A DNA stretch of 64,000 nt from Mucilaginibacter roseus (GTDB lineage Bacteria; Bacteroidota; Bacteroidia; Sphingobacteriales; Sphingobacteriaceae), in the NCBI RefSeq assembly GCF_021215455.1, contig NZ_JAJPWV010000004.1, positions 124,001 through 188,000 of the forward strand, in the 5' to 3' direction. The translations under genes were made by a program, and so were the position numbers. Shown here one piece after another: positions 16,746 to 25,855 of this stretch; the stretch's first letter is position 1; each line of letters starts with the position of its first letter. The notes beneath the pieces are model-generated. The model did no database searches. It was not told where the DNA came from and saw only the letters and a program-made list of their open reading frames with translations.

Positions 16746-17666
16746 ATGGCAACTTTGCAAAACAATCAACACATCAGGCAACTGGCTAACCTCGAGTTAC
16801 TGGCGCAGCAGGTTGTTGAGGGTTTTATAACCGGTTTGCACCAAAGCCCGTTTCACGGCTTTTCGGTAGAATTTGCCGAGCATCGCTTATATAATAATGG
16901 CGAATCCGTAAAAAACATCGACTGGAAGCTGCTGGCCCGTACCGATAAGTTGTTTGTAAAGCAATTTGAGGAAGAAACAAATTTGCGCGCTTATTTGCTG
17001 TTGGACACTTCCTCATCCATGAACTATCCGGAAAAAGGTTTAAGTAAGCTGCAGTTCTCGATATACGCCATGGCATCGCTGATGTATCTTTTTAAAAAGC
17101 AGCGCGATGCGTTTGGACTGTGCACCTTTTCAAATAAAGTAGATTTTTTAAGCGCGGCGCGTTCAACCGGTAAACATTTGTTTTACCTGTTTGCCGAACT
17201 GGAAAAAGCTTACGAAAATAAGCGTACAAACACAGCTACAGATATTGCTAAAGTACTGCATCACATTGCTGCCGAAGTGCATCAGCGCTCGCTGATCATC
17301 GTTTTTAGCGATATGCTCGAAAATAACATGGATGATCTGAAGCTTAACGCGCTTTTCGCGGCTGTTCAGCATCTTAAATTTGCTAAACATGAAGTAGTGA
17401 TTTTTAACGTGACTGATAAAAAGCACGAACTTGATTTCGACTTTGATAACCGCCCGCATCATTTTATCGATATGGAAACCGGCGATGAGATCAAGGTGCA
17501 TCCTAATCGCATCCGTGAGGCATACCGTTCATCCTTGCAAAACTATCGCCATCAGTTGCAACTCAAATGCGCGCAATACGATATTGACCTGGTAGATGCC
17601 GATATCAGCGCCGGATATAACGAAGTGCTCAAAGCATATCTCGTTAAGAGGAATAAAATGATTTAG
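16746..17666 (+). CDS. DUF58 domain protein (vWA-like)
   Basis: This 306-residue protein matches the DUF58 family: the N-terminal GFHG-type loop HQSPFHGFSVEFAEHR, then NIDWKLLARTDKLFVKQFEEE, and a vWA-like metal-site start LLLDTSSSMNY. DUF58 genes usually lie next to a MoxR-type AAA ATPase and BatA/BatD membrane proteins, which help assemble or protect periplasmic or metal-dependent complexes. Those partners are absent here, so this copy is alone. Function is not known. Confidence 0.85.
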   Translation: MATLQNNQHIRQLANLELLAQQVVEGFITGLHQSPFHGFSVEFAEHRLYNNGESVKNIDWKLLARTDKLFVKQFEEETNLRAYLLLDTSSSMNYPEKGLSKLQFSIYAMASLMYLFKKQRDAFGLCTFSNKVDFLSAARSTGKHLFYLFAELEKAYENKRTNTATDIAKVLHHIAAEVHQRSLIIVFSDMLENNMDDLKLNALFAAVQHLKFAKHEVVIFNVTDKKHELDFDFDNRPHHFIDMETGDEIKVHPNRIREAYRSSLQNYRHQLQLKCAQYDIDLVDADISAGYNEVLKAYLVKRNKMI

Positions 17667-17669
17667 ATA

Positions 17670-17695
17670 GTCAGTAGTAAAAAGGTGAGTAGTAA
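17670..17695 (+). repeat. Short direct repeat after the DUF58 gene
   Basis: GTCAGTAGTAA (17670-17680) and GTGAGTAGTAA (17685-17695) are near-identical 11-mers at 15-base spacing, starting 4 bases after the stop. The same GTGAGTAGT word recurs twice at 43733-43757. The rest of the 238-base gap to 17905 is AT-rich with no gene. Confidence 0.5.
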
Positions 17696-17904
17696 GAATA
17701 CGGTAATTAACACATAAGGATTAGCTCACAACTCATCATTAGCCGCGCACTATACCACTTTTTCTAAAAAAAATAAACTAATCGTAATGCAAATTGTGTT
17801 TACTGTTATTGTGTTGCTTTTTTGCCTAAAAGATAAAAAAACAAAGAAAATAACGCAATCAAATTTCCTGTATAGCTGTTAGTGATAAAACTTATCTATT
17901 TTAT

Positions 17905-19371
17905 ATGAGACTTCCTATTGTACGCAAACCAATACGAGTTAACCCGGATTCGAAGCGCGTAATAGCCCGATTTTTTTTCAATGGTAACGAGCGTGCCAAA
18001 CAGGTAATACAAAAAGTGATGGTGATTAGTGAGGATGCTGCCTTTGGTATCGTATCGCCCATATTGCAGGAGTACTCAAAACGCCACCGTAATATAACAC
18101 GCGTCCTCAATCGGCATTGCAGCAAATTAAAACCGCTGTTTGAGGAGCTTGGGATTGATTTTGACTCATTATCCGTTTACCGCAAATTGCTGATAGGTTC
18201 ATATTTTACACATGAATATTCTATTGAGTCAGCCGCGTTCTTTAATCCATCTATTGTTGATGATCCGGACCAAACCGAGCTTGAGGAAGGCGAGCGCCGG
18301 GTAATCATGAGCTTTAGGGCTGTAGGCGAAGGCCATATCTCTTCAATTACTTTCCGCAGGGCGTTGTTTGATAAAAATAACAACATTACCGTATTACCCG
18401 CAGGTAACTATATAGATGAGGCCGAAATAGTACGTAACGCGGTATATAATAAAAAACTGTTTTTTGAGAAGGCCGTTGCCACGCAGATCAATGTTGATGT
18501 GCTGAAGGAACTGGAATCAAAGCTTGACCATCATTTTGAATATTCAAATTTGAGACGCATCATCCTGGATTCGCAAAAGATGCAGGAAGACGATGCATAC
18601 AAATTGGAATATGACAAGATACTCTGGCTGGCCGATTCGTATTACGAAATTGTATTTTCGTTAGACACCGATATATCAGACCGGGTTATATTCCCGATAT
18701 CTGAATATGAACGCAAAGGGATTGAAGACGCGCGTTTTGTAAAGTTTACTGATGACGACGGCAGCCACACCTATTACGCCACTTATACTGCTTATGATGG
18801 CGCGCTGATTATGCCTAAGCTGTTGCAAACCACTGATTTTTATAATTTCAGGATAATGCCTTTGTATGGCGACGGTGCACAAAACAAAAACCTGGCATTA
18901 TTCCCGCGCAAAATTAACGGCAAATACGCCATGATATCACGTATTGATGGGTGCAATAACTATATCATGTACTCTGATAAGATCAACATCTGGGAGAAAC
19001 CGGTATTGTTGCAGGAGCCCCGATTTACCTGGGAATTTATACAAATTGGTAACTGCGGTTCGCCTATTGAAACCGAACACGGCTGGATCATGATTACCCA
19101 TGGTGTTGGCCCTATGCGCAGGTATGTTTTAGGTGCCAGCCTGTTAAAACTGGATGATCCATCAGTTGAGATCGGCCGTTTAAAAGAGCCATTAATTATA
19201 CCTAACAGCGAAGAGCGTGAAGGTTACGTACCAAACGTTATTTATTCCTGCGGATCGATCGTGAACAACAACAAGTTGATCATTCCTTATGGTTTGTCAG
19301 ATTATTCAACATCATTTGTTGAAATGGACCTTAACGAGTTGATCAATAAATTAAAGTCCGACGGCATTTAA
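17905..19371 (+). CDS. GH130 family glycoside phosphorylase/hydrolase
   Basis: This 488-residue cytoplasmic protein fits the long form of GH130, with a helical N-terminal extension of about 130 residues before the five-bladed propeller. Typical pieces are AAFFNPSIVDDPDQ, MSFRAVGEGHISSITFRRA, YYATYTAYDG, NLALFPRKINGKYAMISR and GWIMITHGVGPMRRYVLGASLL. GH130 enzymes act on beta-mannosides, mostly by phosphorolysis to mannose 1-phosphate, some by hydrolysis. Without alignment I cannot tell which. With the GT4 pair at 9381-12665 it suggests a local mannose-glycan pathway. It ends at a strong bidirectional terminator. Confidence 0.85.
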   Translation: MRLPIVRKPIRVNPDSKRVIARFFFNGNERAKQVIQKVMVISEDAAFGIVSPILQEYSKRHRNITRVLNRHCSKLKPLFEELGIDFDSLSVYRKLLIGSYFTHEYSIESAAFFNPSIVDDPDQTELEEGERRVIMSFRAVGEGHISSITFRRALFDKNNNITVLPAGNYIDEAEIVRNAVYNKKLFFEKAVATQINVDVLKELESKLDHHFEYSNLRRIILDSQKMQEDDAYKLEYDKILWLADSYYEIVFSLDTDISDRVIFPISEYERKGIEDARFVKFTDDDGSHTYYATYTAYDGALIMPKLLQTTDFYNFRIMPLYGDGAQNKNLALFPRKINGKYAMISRIDGCNNYIMYSDKINIWEKPVLLQEPRFTWEFIQIGNCGSPIETEHGWIMITHGVGPMRRYVLGASLLKLDDPSVEIGRLKEPLIIPNSEEREGYVPNVIYSCGSIVNNNKLIIPYGLSDYSTSFVEMDLNELINKLKSDGI

Positions 19372-19390
19372 ATGCCGGGCAACGTAATAA

Positions 19391-19430
19391 AAAAGGGACG
19401 GATTCTTAAAGAATCCGTCCCTTTTGTTTT
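19391..19430. terminator. Bidirectional terminator
   Basis: A 15-base arm (19391-19405, starting AAAAGGGACGG) pairs exactly with 19411-19425, with loop TTAAA, and T-runs flank it on both strands. It separates the convergent GH130 gene and the 19445 gene. Confidence 0.9.
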
Positions 19431-19444
19431 AGGAGTATTGTAGA

Positions 19445-20098
19445 TTATGACAATGCAGTTTCTTCACGTTTACGGAACAGGAAGAAAGCAATTAAACCTA
19501 ATGCCAATGCACCGCCGCCGTACAAGGCAATTTTACCGGTTTGCGAAACACCACTTGGTTCGGTATTCACATATTGGTCAGTACGTTGTAATTCATTTGA
19601 TGCTTTAATTGAACTAAAGAACGTCTTATTTTCAGCCTTCACTAAGCCTTTACGACTTTCCGGATACATGTATTCAAAGGTATAAGTGGCATCTTTGGTG
19701 TATATAACCGCGAAATCTCTTATTTCAACACCATTACCGTTATCGGCTTCTAAACCAAATACCTTGGCTTTAAGGTTTCCTATGGTAGTATCACGGGCAT
19801 TCAACACGCTGCCCGATGATTGACCTTGCACCTTGGTTATATATTCTTTAAATACATTGTTCAGGTCCTTTTCCTTTTTAAGTGGCTTGGCGTTACCATT
19901 TGCGGAGCGTATTACCACAATGTAACCTAATGAGCCACTGCCCGAATATATCTTTTGTCCTAAAGTGTCTTTAACTTCATGTTCAACAGGTAGGTTGACA
20001 GATATAACACTATCAATTTTTACCGGCTTTAACTCCTGCGCACCTGCTGCAAAGCTAAAAGCCATTATGCCGAGTATAAGTGATGCTATCTTTTTCAT
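19445..20098 (-). CDS. Secreted, C-terminally membrane-anchored hypothetical protein
   Basis: This 217-residue protein has a signal peptide (about residues 1-20, ending AGAQ), a soluble domain of about 160 residues, and a C-terminal helix (GKIALYGGGALALGLIAFFLF) followed by RKREE. The layout resembles a surface or periplasmic protein held by its C-terminal anchor. I see no catalytic motif. It is not an LPXTG sortase substrate: there is no LPxTG, and sortases are unusual here. Its nearest upstream gene is the M3 peptidase at 20355, 256 bases away and behind its own terminator. Confidence 0.7.
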   Translation of the reverse strand: MKKIASLILGIMAFSFAAGAQELKPVKIDSVISVNLPVEHEVKDTLGQKIYSGSGSLGYIVVIRSANGNAKPLKKEKDLNNVFKEYITKVQGQSSGSVLNARDTTIGNLKAKVFGLEADNGNGVEIRDFAVIYTKDATYTFEYMYPESRKGLVKAENKTFFSSIKASNELQRTDQYVNTEPSGVSQTGKIALYGGGALALGLIAFFLFRKREETALS

Positions 20099-20302
20099 AC
20101 ACTAAGCATTGCTATAATTATGCCAAACCGTACTTTTTACAGTACAGTTTCAGCGGCTTAGCAAAAGGGGGTGCTGCCTTTTTGCAATAGTATAAATGCT
20201 AAAAATAAGATACAATATATTTTAAATCAGTTATTTATGTCAATAAAAGGATTGTAGCAAAAATGATTTTAACGCATATCTTGTTAGATAATAACGTTAC
20301 AT

Positions 20303-20334
20303 AAAAAAGGCCTGTCCGATACACGAACAGGCCT
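20303..20334 (-). terminator. Terminator after the M3 oligopeptidase gene
   Basis: AGGCCTGT (20308-20315) pairs with ACAGGCCT (20327-20334) across an 11-base loop. On the minus strand the stem is followed by six T. The rest of the gap 20099-20354 shows no gene. Confidence 0.8.
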
Positions 20335-20354
20335 CTGATAACTGTTGCTATTTG

Positions 20355-22055
20355 CTACAGTTTTTCCATTTCGCTGCGTACAAACTCCGCAAGTTCTTTA
20401 ACATAACCTGCACTAAAATCGAACTTGATTCCGGCGGTCTCATATATCTCGCGGATGGTTTTGGTGTAACCCAGTTTTAAGGCATCGAGGTATTGCTGCA
20501 AACCTTTCTCAGGGTTCTCTTTGTAATTTTTCCATACTGCAATAGCTCCCAGTTGTGCCATGCCATACTCAATATAATAAAACGGCACCTCAAAAATATG
20601 TAATTGTTTTTGCCATAAATTGGCTTCAGCTTCCGGATGTTCGCTCCAATCTACAAAGCCGGCGCCAAATGGCTCGTATATCTGTATCCAGGCTTCGCGG
20701 CGTTGCCCGGCAGTATGGTCGGGGTTCGTATATATCCAGTGTTGAAACTGATCTACCACGGCTACCCAAGGCAATGTTTTTAATACATCGATTAACTGAT
20801 CACGGCGGGCGCGTTTCATGTCCTCTTCATTATCAAAATACACTTTCCAGTTATCCATAGAGATTAGCTCCATCGACATGGAAGCCAGCTCGGCTACCTC
20901 AGAAGGGCAATGTTTAAAATCGTTCAATTCCAGGTCAGCCGTTAAAAAAGTATGTACCGCGTGGCCACCTTCATGTACCATAGTAGTCAGGTCGCGAAAG
21001 GTATTGGCCGAGTTCATGAATATGAACGGCGCACCGGTTTCGGCCAGCGGATAGTTGTAACCACCCGGAGCCTTACCCTTGCGGCTTTCTACATCAAACA
21101 AACCATTATCTTTCATGATCTCCAAGCGCTCACCCAGGTAACGGTTGATCTCGCTGAAGCATTGTATTGATTTCTCGATCAAATCGTCACCATCCTTAAA
21201 TGGCTTAAGCGGAGCTTTGCCGGATGTATCAACATCAACGTCCCAAGGTTTCAGAGTTTCCAGGCCTAAAGCTTCCTTGCGCTTTTCGGCCTGTTCGCGT
21301 AAAATAGGTACTATCTCAGTTTCAATAGCGGCATGAAACTCATAGCAATCCTGCGGGGTGTAATCAAACCTGCCCAGCGCCTGGAACATGTAATCCCTGA
21401 AATTCTCGAATCCCGCGTTCAATGCCACTTTATGCCTTAACGAGCGCAGGTGATCAAACAATTCATCTAACTTCTCACGATCCTGTAAGCGGCGGGCGGT
21501 GATCTTTTCCCAGGCTTCCTGGCGTAATACGCGATCAGTGCCTTTTAACAAGGCTGAAGCTTGTTCCAAAGTAAATTCCTTATCACCGATGTGCACGCTC
21601 ATGGAGCCTGTTATACCTTGGTATTTTTGCTGCTCTATCTGAATTTCGGTTTGCAACGGGATATTCTCTTCCCTAAATAATTCAAGCGCCTTGCGGACGC
21701 CACGCAGGTAAATGAAGTACTTGCCATCGTCTAAACCATCAACAAACTCATTACTAATCAACTTTTCGTTCAGCTTATTATTGTAAGGCGCGGTTTTAGG
21801 CTCTATTTCGGTAGCGAAGTACTGGAAATTTTGCAACAGCTCCTCGCTGGTGGTATCGCAGGTCATACGGATGTAGCGCCAAGCAAAATCCTCTTCCAAT
21901 GCGGCTTCAAGCTCGCTGCGGTCGCGCAGCCATTGCTCCAGTTCTTCAACCGAATTTATAGGGCGATCAACTAACTCGTTATAAACAGGTTCCAGGTTTT
22001 CCCATTTTATTTCAAGATCAGCCGGGATGTATTTGCGTGTTTTTTTATGTATCAT
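20355..22055 (-). CDS. M3 family oligoendopeptidase
   Basis: This 566-residue cytoplasmic protease shows the zinc site HEGGH in TTMVHEGGHAVHTFLT (about residue 365), the HExxH form of M3 enzymes, with the helical family layout before and after it. It matches the oligoendopeptidase F group (M3B), which cuts peptides of roughly 5-20 residues and helps recycle them. Length agrees with the family. It is a single gene on the minus strand with a terminator behind it. Confidence 0.92.
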   Translation of the reverse strand: MIHKKTRKYIPADLEIKWENLEPVYNELVDRPINSVEELEQWLRDRSELEAALEEDFAWRYIRMTCDTTSEELLQNFQYFATEIEPKTAPYNNKLNEKLISNEFVDGLDDGKYFIYLRGVRKALELFREENIPLQTEIQIEQQKYQGITGSMSVHIGDKEFTLEQASALLKGTDRVLRQEAWEKITARRLQDREKLDELFDHLRSLRHKVALNAGFENFRDYMFQALGRFDYTPQDCYEFHAAIETEIVPILREQAEKRKEALGLETLKPWDVDVDTSGKAPLKPFKDGDDLIEKSIQCFSEINRYLGERLEIMKDNGLFDVESRKGKAPGGYNYPLAETGAPFIFMNSANTFRDLTTMVHEGGHAVHTFLTADLELNDFKHCPSEVAELASMSMELISMDNWKVYFDNEEDMKRARRDQLIDVLKTLPWVAVVDQFQHWIYTNPDHTAGQRREAWIQIYEPFGAGFVDWSEHPEAEANLWQKQLHIFEVPFYYIEYGMAQLGAIAVWKNYKENPEKGLQQYLDALKLGYTKTIREIYETAGIKFDFSAGYVKELAEFVRSEMEKL

Positions 22056-22119
22056 GGTATAACGTAAACGTTTTAAAATGCTAAGTTATACAATTGAACA
22101 TCATGTGCACGTAAAAGGT

Positions 22120-23046
22120 TCAGCGTTTAAATTGTGTTTGCGATAAATGTATAATGCCATCGCGATAAGCGGTTGGCTTTATGTTAAATGCCTTTTCAAA
22201 CTTTGAGGAACCAAATATATAATCATGGTCATATTGGTAGTACATCTCCACCGTACCCATAATGGTTTTATTGAATAGGCCGGCCATCCACAGCATCATT
22301 TTGTTGATGCTGGAAAACTTAGTTGCTACGCCAAACACATCTGCAGCCAGTTCAATAAACTGCTTGCCAGTTAATGCCGGCGCTGATGGGGCATGCCATA
22401 TTTGGTTGTCACTCTCAGGGGTTTGGCCTAACAGGTACATAGCCTTGCCGGCATCAGGCACATAGGTAAAGGTATGTTTGGTACGGGCGTCACCAATCCA
22501 CTGTGCTTTTTGCCCTTTTGAGAATTTATCAAGCACCATCATATCAAAAAAGCTATTCATACTTTCGGCACCATAAAAATCGGCACCCCGTAATATAGAT
22601 GCTTTTATATTTCCGGCTTTAACTTCGTCCATCAAGGTGATAGCTGTTTTGGCGCGTACCTCGCCCTTTACACTTGTTGGATTGTAAGGTGTATCTTCCG
22701 TCATTAGCCCGTTAACCAGGCCGTACATATATACGTTGTCAAAAAATATCAGGCGGGCACCGGTGTCCTTAGCGGCATCTATTACATTTCGTGTAATAAT
22801 GGGCCATTGCTCGCGCCACACATCTTTATCATAAACAAGCCCGGCGCACAGGTAAATTACGGTGGAGCCTTTCACGGCATTTAATACTTCATTACGGTTA
22901 AGCAGATCAGCCTTTTGCCAGCTAACATTGCTTTCGCTAAATTTTGATGGGCGGCGGCTTACCAGTTTTACAGTTTGGTTATTATCTATCAGTTGGCTGG
23001 TGAGCGCATTGGCTACAGGGCCGCCCGCTCCTAAAATGGTGTGCAT
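22120..23046 (-). CDS. NAD(P)-dependent sugar epimerase/dehydratase-like protein
   Basis: This 308-residue SDR-type protein starts with the Rossmann fold motif HTILGAGGPVANALT. A glycine-rich start and the NVYMYG active-site tyrosine region are visible (DNVYMYGLVNG, and a downstream DARTKHTFTYVPDAGKAMYL). The usual YxxxK pair is not obvious, so catalysis as a sugar epimerase is uncertain and an NAD-binding nucleoside-diphosphate-sugar or NmrA-like role is possible. It lies 72 bases upstream of the Crp/Fnr gene's end on the same strand, and has its own -7 box. Confidence 0.78.
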   Translation of the reverse strand: MHTILGAGGPVANALTSQLIDNNQTVKLVSRRPSKFSESNVSWQKADLLNRNEVLNAVKGSTVIYLCAGLVYDKDVWREQWPIITRNVIDAAKDTGARLIFFDNVYMYGLVNGLMTEDTPYNPTSVKGEVRAKTAITLMDEVKAGNIKASILRGADFYGAESMNSFFDMMVLDKFSKGQKAQWIGDARTKHTFTYVPDAGKAMYLLGQTPESDNQIWHAPSAPALTGKQFIELAADVFGVATKFSSINKMMLWMAGLFNKTIMGTVEMYYQYDHDYIFGSSKFEKAFNIKPTAYRDGIIHLSQTQFKR

Positions 23047-23068
23047 AGCTTTATTGTTTTGTTATACA

Positions 23069-23076
23069 CAAAGCTA
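23069..23076 (-). promoter_or_regulatory. -7 box before the 22120 gene
   Basis: On the minus strand TAGCTTTG fits TAnnTTTG and lies 22 bases before the ATG at 23046. No TTG is seen at the -33 distance. Confidence 0.45.
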
Positions 23077-23118
23077 CCTGTGCTAATAATCTTAAATCGT
23101 TAACAAAAGATAATAAAA

Positions 23119-23727
23119 TCAAAGTGTTGTGGTAAATATGCGCTTGCGTATGCGCGATAATGAAACGGGGGTTACACCCAAAAAGTTGGCAATATAGTGT
23201 TGCGGAATGCGCTGTAGTACGCCCTGGCCTTCCTGCAGCAATTTCAGGTAGCGCTGCTCGGGCGATTGAGTGATGAAAGCCTGAACCCGGTCCTCATAGC
23301 AGCATAAATAGTATTCGGCTACCAGACGACCGAAGCGATCCATTTTGTGGCTTAACTGCGGGTGCTCAAGCAGTTTTTGTATATTACTGTGACTAAGGCA
23401 AACCAGCGATGTATCTTCAAGTGCCTGTATGTAAACAAAGCTTGGCTCTTGCCGTAAAAAGCTCTTGTACGAGCTGGTTAACTCGTTGTTAAAACTGAAG
23501 TAATTAGTGATTTCCTCTCCATCTTCCCTCACGCTGAAGTAACGAACCGAGCCTGAAGTTATAAAGCCAAAATACTGGCATACTTTACCTTTTTCAACAA
23601 AGTATTCTTTCTTTTTTAGGTTGATAAATGTGAGATGATCTGCCAGTATTTGCCATTCTTCGTCGCTGAAAGCCACAAAGCCTTCAATATGCTGCCTGAA
23701 TGCTTTAAGCTGATCTATTTTATCCAT
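23119..23727 (-). CDS. Crp/Fnr family transcription regulator
   Basis: This 202-residue protein has an N-terminal cyclic-nucleotide-like binding barrel (EYFVEKGKVCQYFGFITSGSVRYF) and a C-terminal winged helix (RYLKLLQEGQGVLQRIPQH, then IANFLGVTPVSLSRIRKRI) that binds DNA. This is the common Bacteroidota Crp/Fnr form without iron-sulfur cysteines. The ligand is unknown. Its start overlaps the end of the ubiA-like gene by 13 bases, so it is the last gene of the engB-ubiA-crp operon. Confidence 0.88.
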   Translation of the reverse strand: MDKIDQLKAFRQHIEGFVAFSDEEWQILADHLTFINLKKKEYFVEKGKVCQYFGFITSGSVRYFSVREDGEEITNYFSFNNELTSSYKSFLRQEPSFVYIQALEDTSLVCLSHSNIQKLLEHPQLSHKMDRFGRLVAEYYLCCYEDRVQAFITQSPEQRYLKLLQEGQGVLQRIPQHYIANFLGVTPVSLSRIRKRIFTTTL

Positions 23728-24569
23728 ACCCTATCCAGCAAGAACAGAACGGCGAATACCACGCTGGCAATACCGTTGGTGGTCATGAAAGCGAAGTTTA
23801 CACGGCTTAGATCATTGGGCTTTACCAGCAGGTGCTGGTAGATGAGCATTGCACAGAAGAAAGCTATACCGATATAATATAAAAATCCGACATGTGTAAC
23901 AAATACCGGCATCACAATAAATACAGCCGAGAACACGTGCAGCAGGGTTGAAAGGTTAAGAGCCCTTACTTTACCCAGATATGCGGGAATGGAATGCAAG
24001 CTTTGGCTGCGGTCAAAATCCTCATCCTGCAAAGCATAAATAATGTCAAAACCGCTCACCCAGCATAGCACCGAAAGCGAAAAGAAGATAGGCGTTAAAG
24101 CAAACTCACCGGTAACAACCAGGTAAGCGCCGATAGGCGCTAACGATAAACCCAAGCCCAACACCATGTGGCATAAAGCGGTAAAGCGCTTGGTGGCACT
24201 GTACCCCAAAACCACTAATAAAGCCACCGGCGATAGGTAAAAGCAAAGCGGATTGATAAACCATGTGGTACCGATAAACAACACACAGTTAGCTATAGTA
24301 AAAATAAGCGTGTTTCGGGCACTGATACGGCCAGCCGGAATATCTCGCTGTATGGTGCGCGGGTTTTTAGCGTCAATGTCCCTATCCAGATAGCGGTTAA
24401 AGGCCATAGCCGAGTTACGCGCGAACACCATGCACAGCACCATCATGAGCAGCTTTGGCCACTCAAACGGATGGTTGGTGGTGGTCACCGCCAAAAAAAA
24501 GCCGATGAAGGCGAATGGCATAGCGAATATGGTGTGCGTAAACGTAACTAAGGATAAATATTTTTTCAT
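23715..24569 (-). CDS. UbiA-family aromatic prenyltransferase
   Basis: This 284-residue inner-membrane protein has about eight helices and the two aspartate-rich motifs that bind the prenyl diphosphate and magnesium: NRYLDRDIDAKNPRT and YALQDEDFDRS. UbiA members attach polyprenyl chains to aromatic rings in quinone synthesis. Bacteroidota make menaquinone, so this could be the MqnP-type enzyme of the futalosine route or a UbiA paralogue; the sequence alone does not settle it. The start is ATG 24569, giving the typical MKKYLSLVTFTHTIFA. A longer open frame continues upstream into engB, but such a start would reach 50 bases inside that gene. Confidence 0.85.
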   Translation of the reverse strand: MKKYLSLVTFTHTIFAMPFAFIGFFLAVTTTNHPFEWPKLLMMVLCMVFARNSAMAFNRYLDRDIDAKNPRTIQRDIPAGRISARNTLIFTIANCVLFIGTTWFINPLCFYLSPVALLVVLGYSATKRFTALCHMVLGLGLSLAPIGAYLVVTGEFALTPIFFSLSVLCWVSGFDIIYALQDEDFDRSQSLHSIPAYLGKVRALNLSTLLHVFSAVFIVMPVFVTHVGFLYYIGIAFFCAMLIYQHLLVKPNDLSRVNFAFMTTNGIASVVFAVLFLLDRVWIK

Positions 24570-24585
24570 GTATGGTGTGGCGTAT

Positions 24586-25206
24586 TTAAAACTGCTTGTA
24601 TTCCGGTATCTCAAAGTTTTGGTTGATCTGGTCAATAAAACCTAAAACATCTTCTTTGCCTATCTGATTTTCAGATGAAGTAACAAAATGTTGGGGCGCT
24701 TCTTCAAAAGTAGCGGTGAGTGCCTTTCGAAACTTTGCGACATTCTGATCTGTTTTTATGGCGGATTGTTTGTCGGCCTTTGTAAATATCAACACAAAAG
24801 GTAAACCATGTTCGCCAAGCCAGTTGCAAAATTCCAGGTCGATTTTTTGTGGCTCCAGGCGGCTATCAACCAATACCATAACGCATTGCAGGTTCTCACG
24901 TTTATCCAAATAAGTGCGGATAAATTTGTTCCAGTCTTCCTTTTTGCTTTTAGAAATACGGGCGTAGCCATACCCTGGCAGATCGACCAGATACCAATTA
25001 TCATTAATTAAAAAATGATTGATCAATTGCGTTTTACCCGGTGTTTGCGAAGTTTTTGCCAGTCCCTTTTTACCGGTGAGCATATTAATAAGCGACGACT
25101 TACCTACGTTTGAACGCCCGATAAAAGCGTACTCGGGCTTTACCGGCGGCGGTAGCTTGGATATTTGTGTATTGCTGCAAATAAATTCCGCTGATTTAAC
25201 GATCAT
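24586..25206 (-). CDS. engB: Ribosome biogenesis GTPase EngB/YsxC
   Basis: This 206-residue GTPase has the G1 loop GRSNVGKSSLIN, G3 DLPGYG, G4 TKAD and a G2 threonine region (KTSQTPGKTQ). It assists assembly of the large ribosomal subunit. The ATG at 25206 is chosen because the family normally starts MIVKSAEFICSN, and a -7 box TATCTTTG sits 5 bases upstream. An ATG six codons earlier lies upstream of that promoter box, so it cannot be in the same transcript. It is first in the engB-ubiA-crp operon. Confidence 0.93.
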   Translation of the reverse strand: MIVKSAEFICSNTQISKLPPPVKPEYAFIGRSNVGKSSLINMLTGKKGLAKTSQTPGKTQLINHFLINDNWYLVDLPGYGYARISKSKKEDWNKFIRTYLDKRENLQCVMVLVDSRLEPQKIDLEFCNWLGEHGLPFVLIFTKADKQSAIKTDQNVAKFRKALTATFEEAPQHFVTSSENQIGKEDVLGFIDQINQNFEIPEYKQF

Positions 25207-25211
25207 AACTA

Positions 25212-25219
25212 CAAAGATA
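25212..25219 (-). promoter_or_regulatory. -7 box directly before engB
   Basis: On the minus strand TATCTTTG is an exact box, followed by five bases (TAGTT) and the ATG at 25206. This predicts a leaderless or near-leaderless engB mRNA. Confidence 0.6.
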
Positions 25220-25324
25220 GGCATAAGTGTTTACACACAGATAAATCATGGGCAAAATACCACTTGCATATTGCCCGCTTATGTATATTTACAAACTGAT
25301 TACCAATGCTGTTTGAGCATTTCA

Positions 25325-25332
25325 TAATTTTG
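25325..25332 (+). promoter_or_regulatory. -7 box before the VOC protein gene
   Basis: TAATTTTG fits TAnnTTTG and lies 20 bases before the ATG at 25353. No clear TTG at -33. Confidence 0.45.
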
Positions 25333-25352
25333 ATGTTTAAACATATAAAGTA

Positions 25353-25847
25353 ATGGAAAATTACAGCATCCCGGCGCAAACCCGTATAGGCCATGTACAT
25401 TTAAAGGTGAGCAACCTGCAGCGCGCTATCGACTTTTACGTTGGCTTGCTCGGCTTTGAACTGGTTACCATGTACGGCGATCAGGCGGCATTTATTTCGG
25501 CAGGCGGGTACCATCATCATATCGGCTTAAATACCTGGTACAGTAAGGATGGCGGCCCGGCACCGCAGCACACGGCAGGTTTATTTCATACCGCTATTTT
25601 ATACCCTGAACGTAAGGATTTGGCTGTGATTTTAAAACGGTTGCTTGATGCGGGCTACCCGATCAGCGGCGCTTCAGACCATGGCGTTTCTGAGGCCATT
25701 TACCTGGACGACCCCGACAAAAACGGCGTAGAGCTTTACTGGGACCGCCCCCGCGACCAATGGCCGCTTGACGAAAAAGGCAACATCACCATGTTTACCA
25801 AAGCCCTGGATGTAAAGGGATTATTAGCCTTAGCTGAAGTTAAATAA
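25353..25847 (+). CDS. VOC family dioxygenase/glyoxalase-like protein
   Basis: This 164-residue protein has the vicinal-oxygen-chelate fold in two beta-alpha-beta modules. Likely metal ligands are in IGHVHLKVSNL, GLFHTAIL and GVELYWDR, with the characteristic YLDDPDKNGVELY ending. The arrangement resembles CatE-type catechol 2,3-dioxygenases and glyoxalase-type enzymes. The substrate cannot be read from sequence. It is divergent from engB and convergent to dnaE, with a hairpin at its 3' end. Confidence 0.85.
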   Translation: MENYSIPAQTRIGHVHLKVSNLQRAIDFYVGLLGFELVTMYGDQAAFISAGGYHHHIGLNTWYSKDGGPAPQHTAGLFHTAILYPERKDLAVILKRLLDAGYPISGASDHGVSEAIYLDDPDKNGVELYWDRPRDQWPLDEKGNITMFTKALDVKGLLALAEVK

Positions 25848-25855
25848 GATATCGA

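Noticed and set aside
24570..24635. A longer start of the UbiA-type gene
   Set aside because: It would lie inside engB, and the added residues do not match the family start MKKYLSLVTF.
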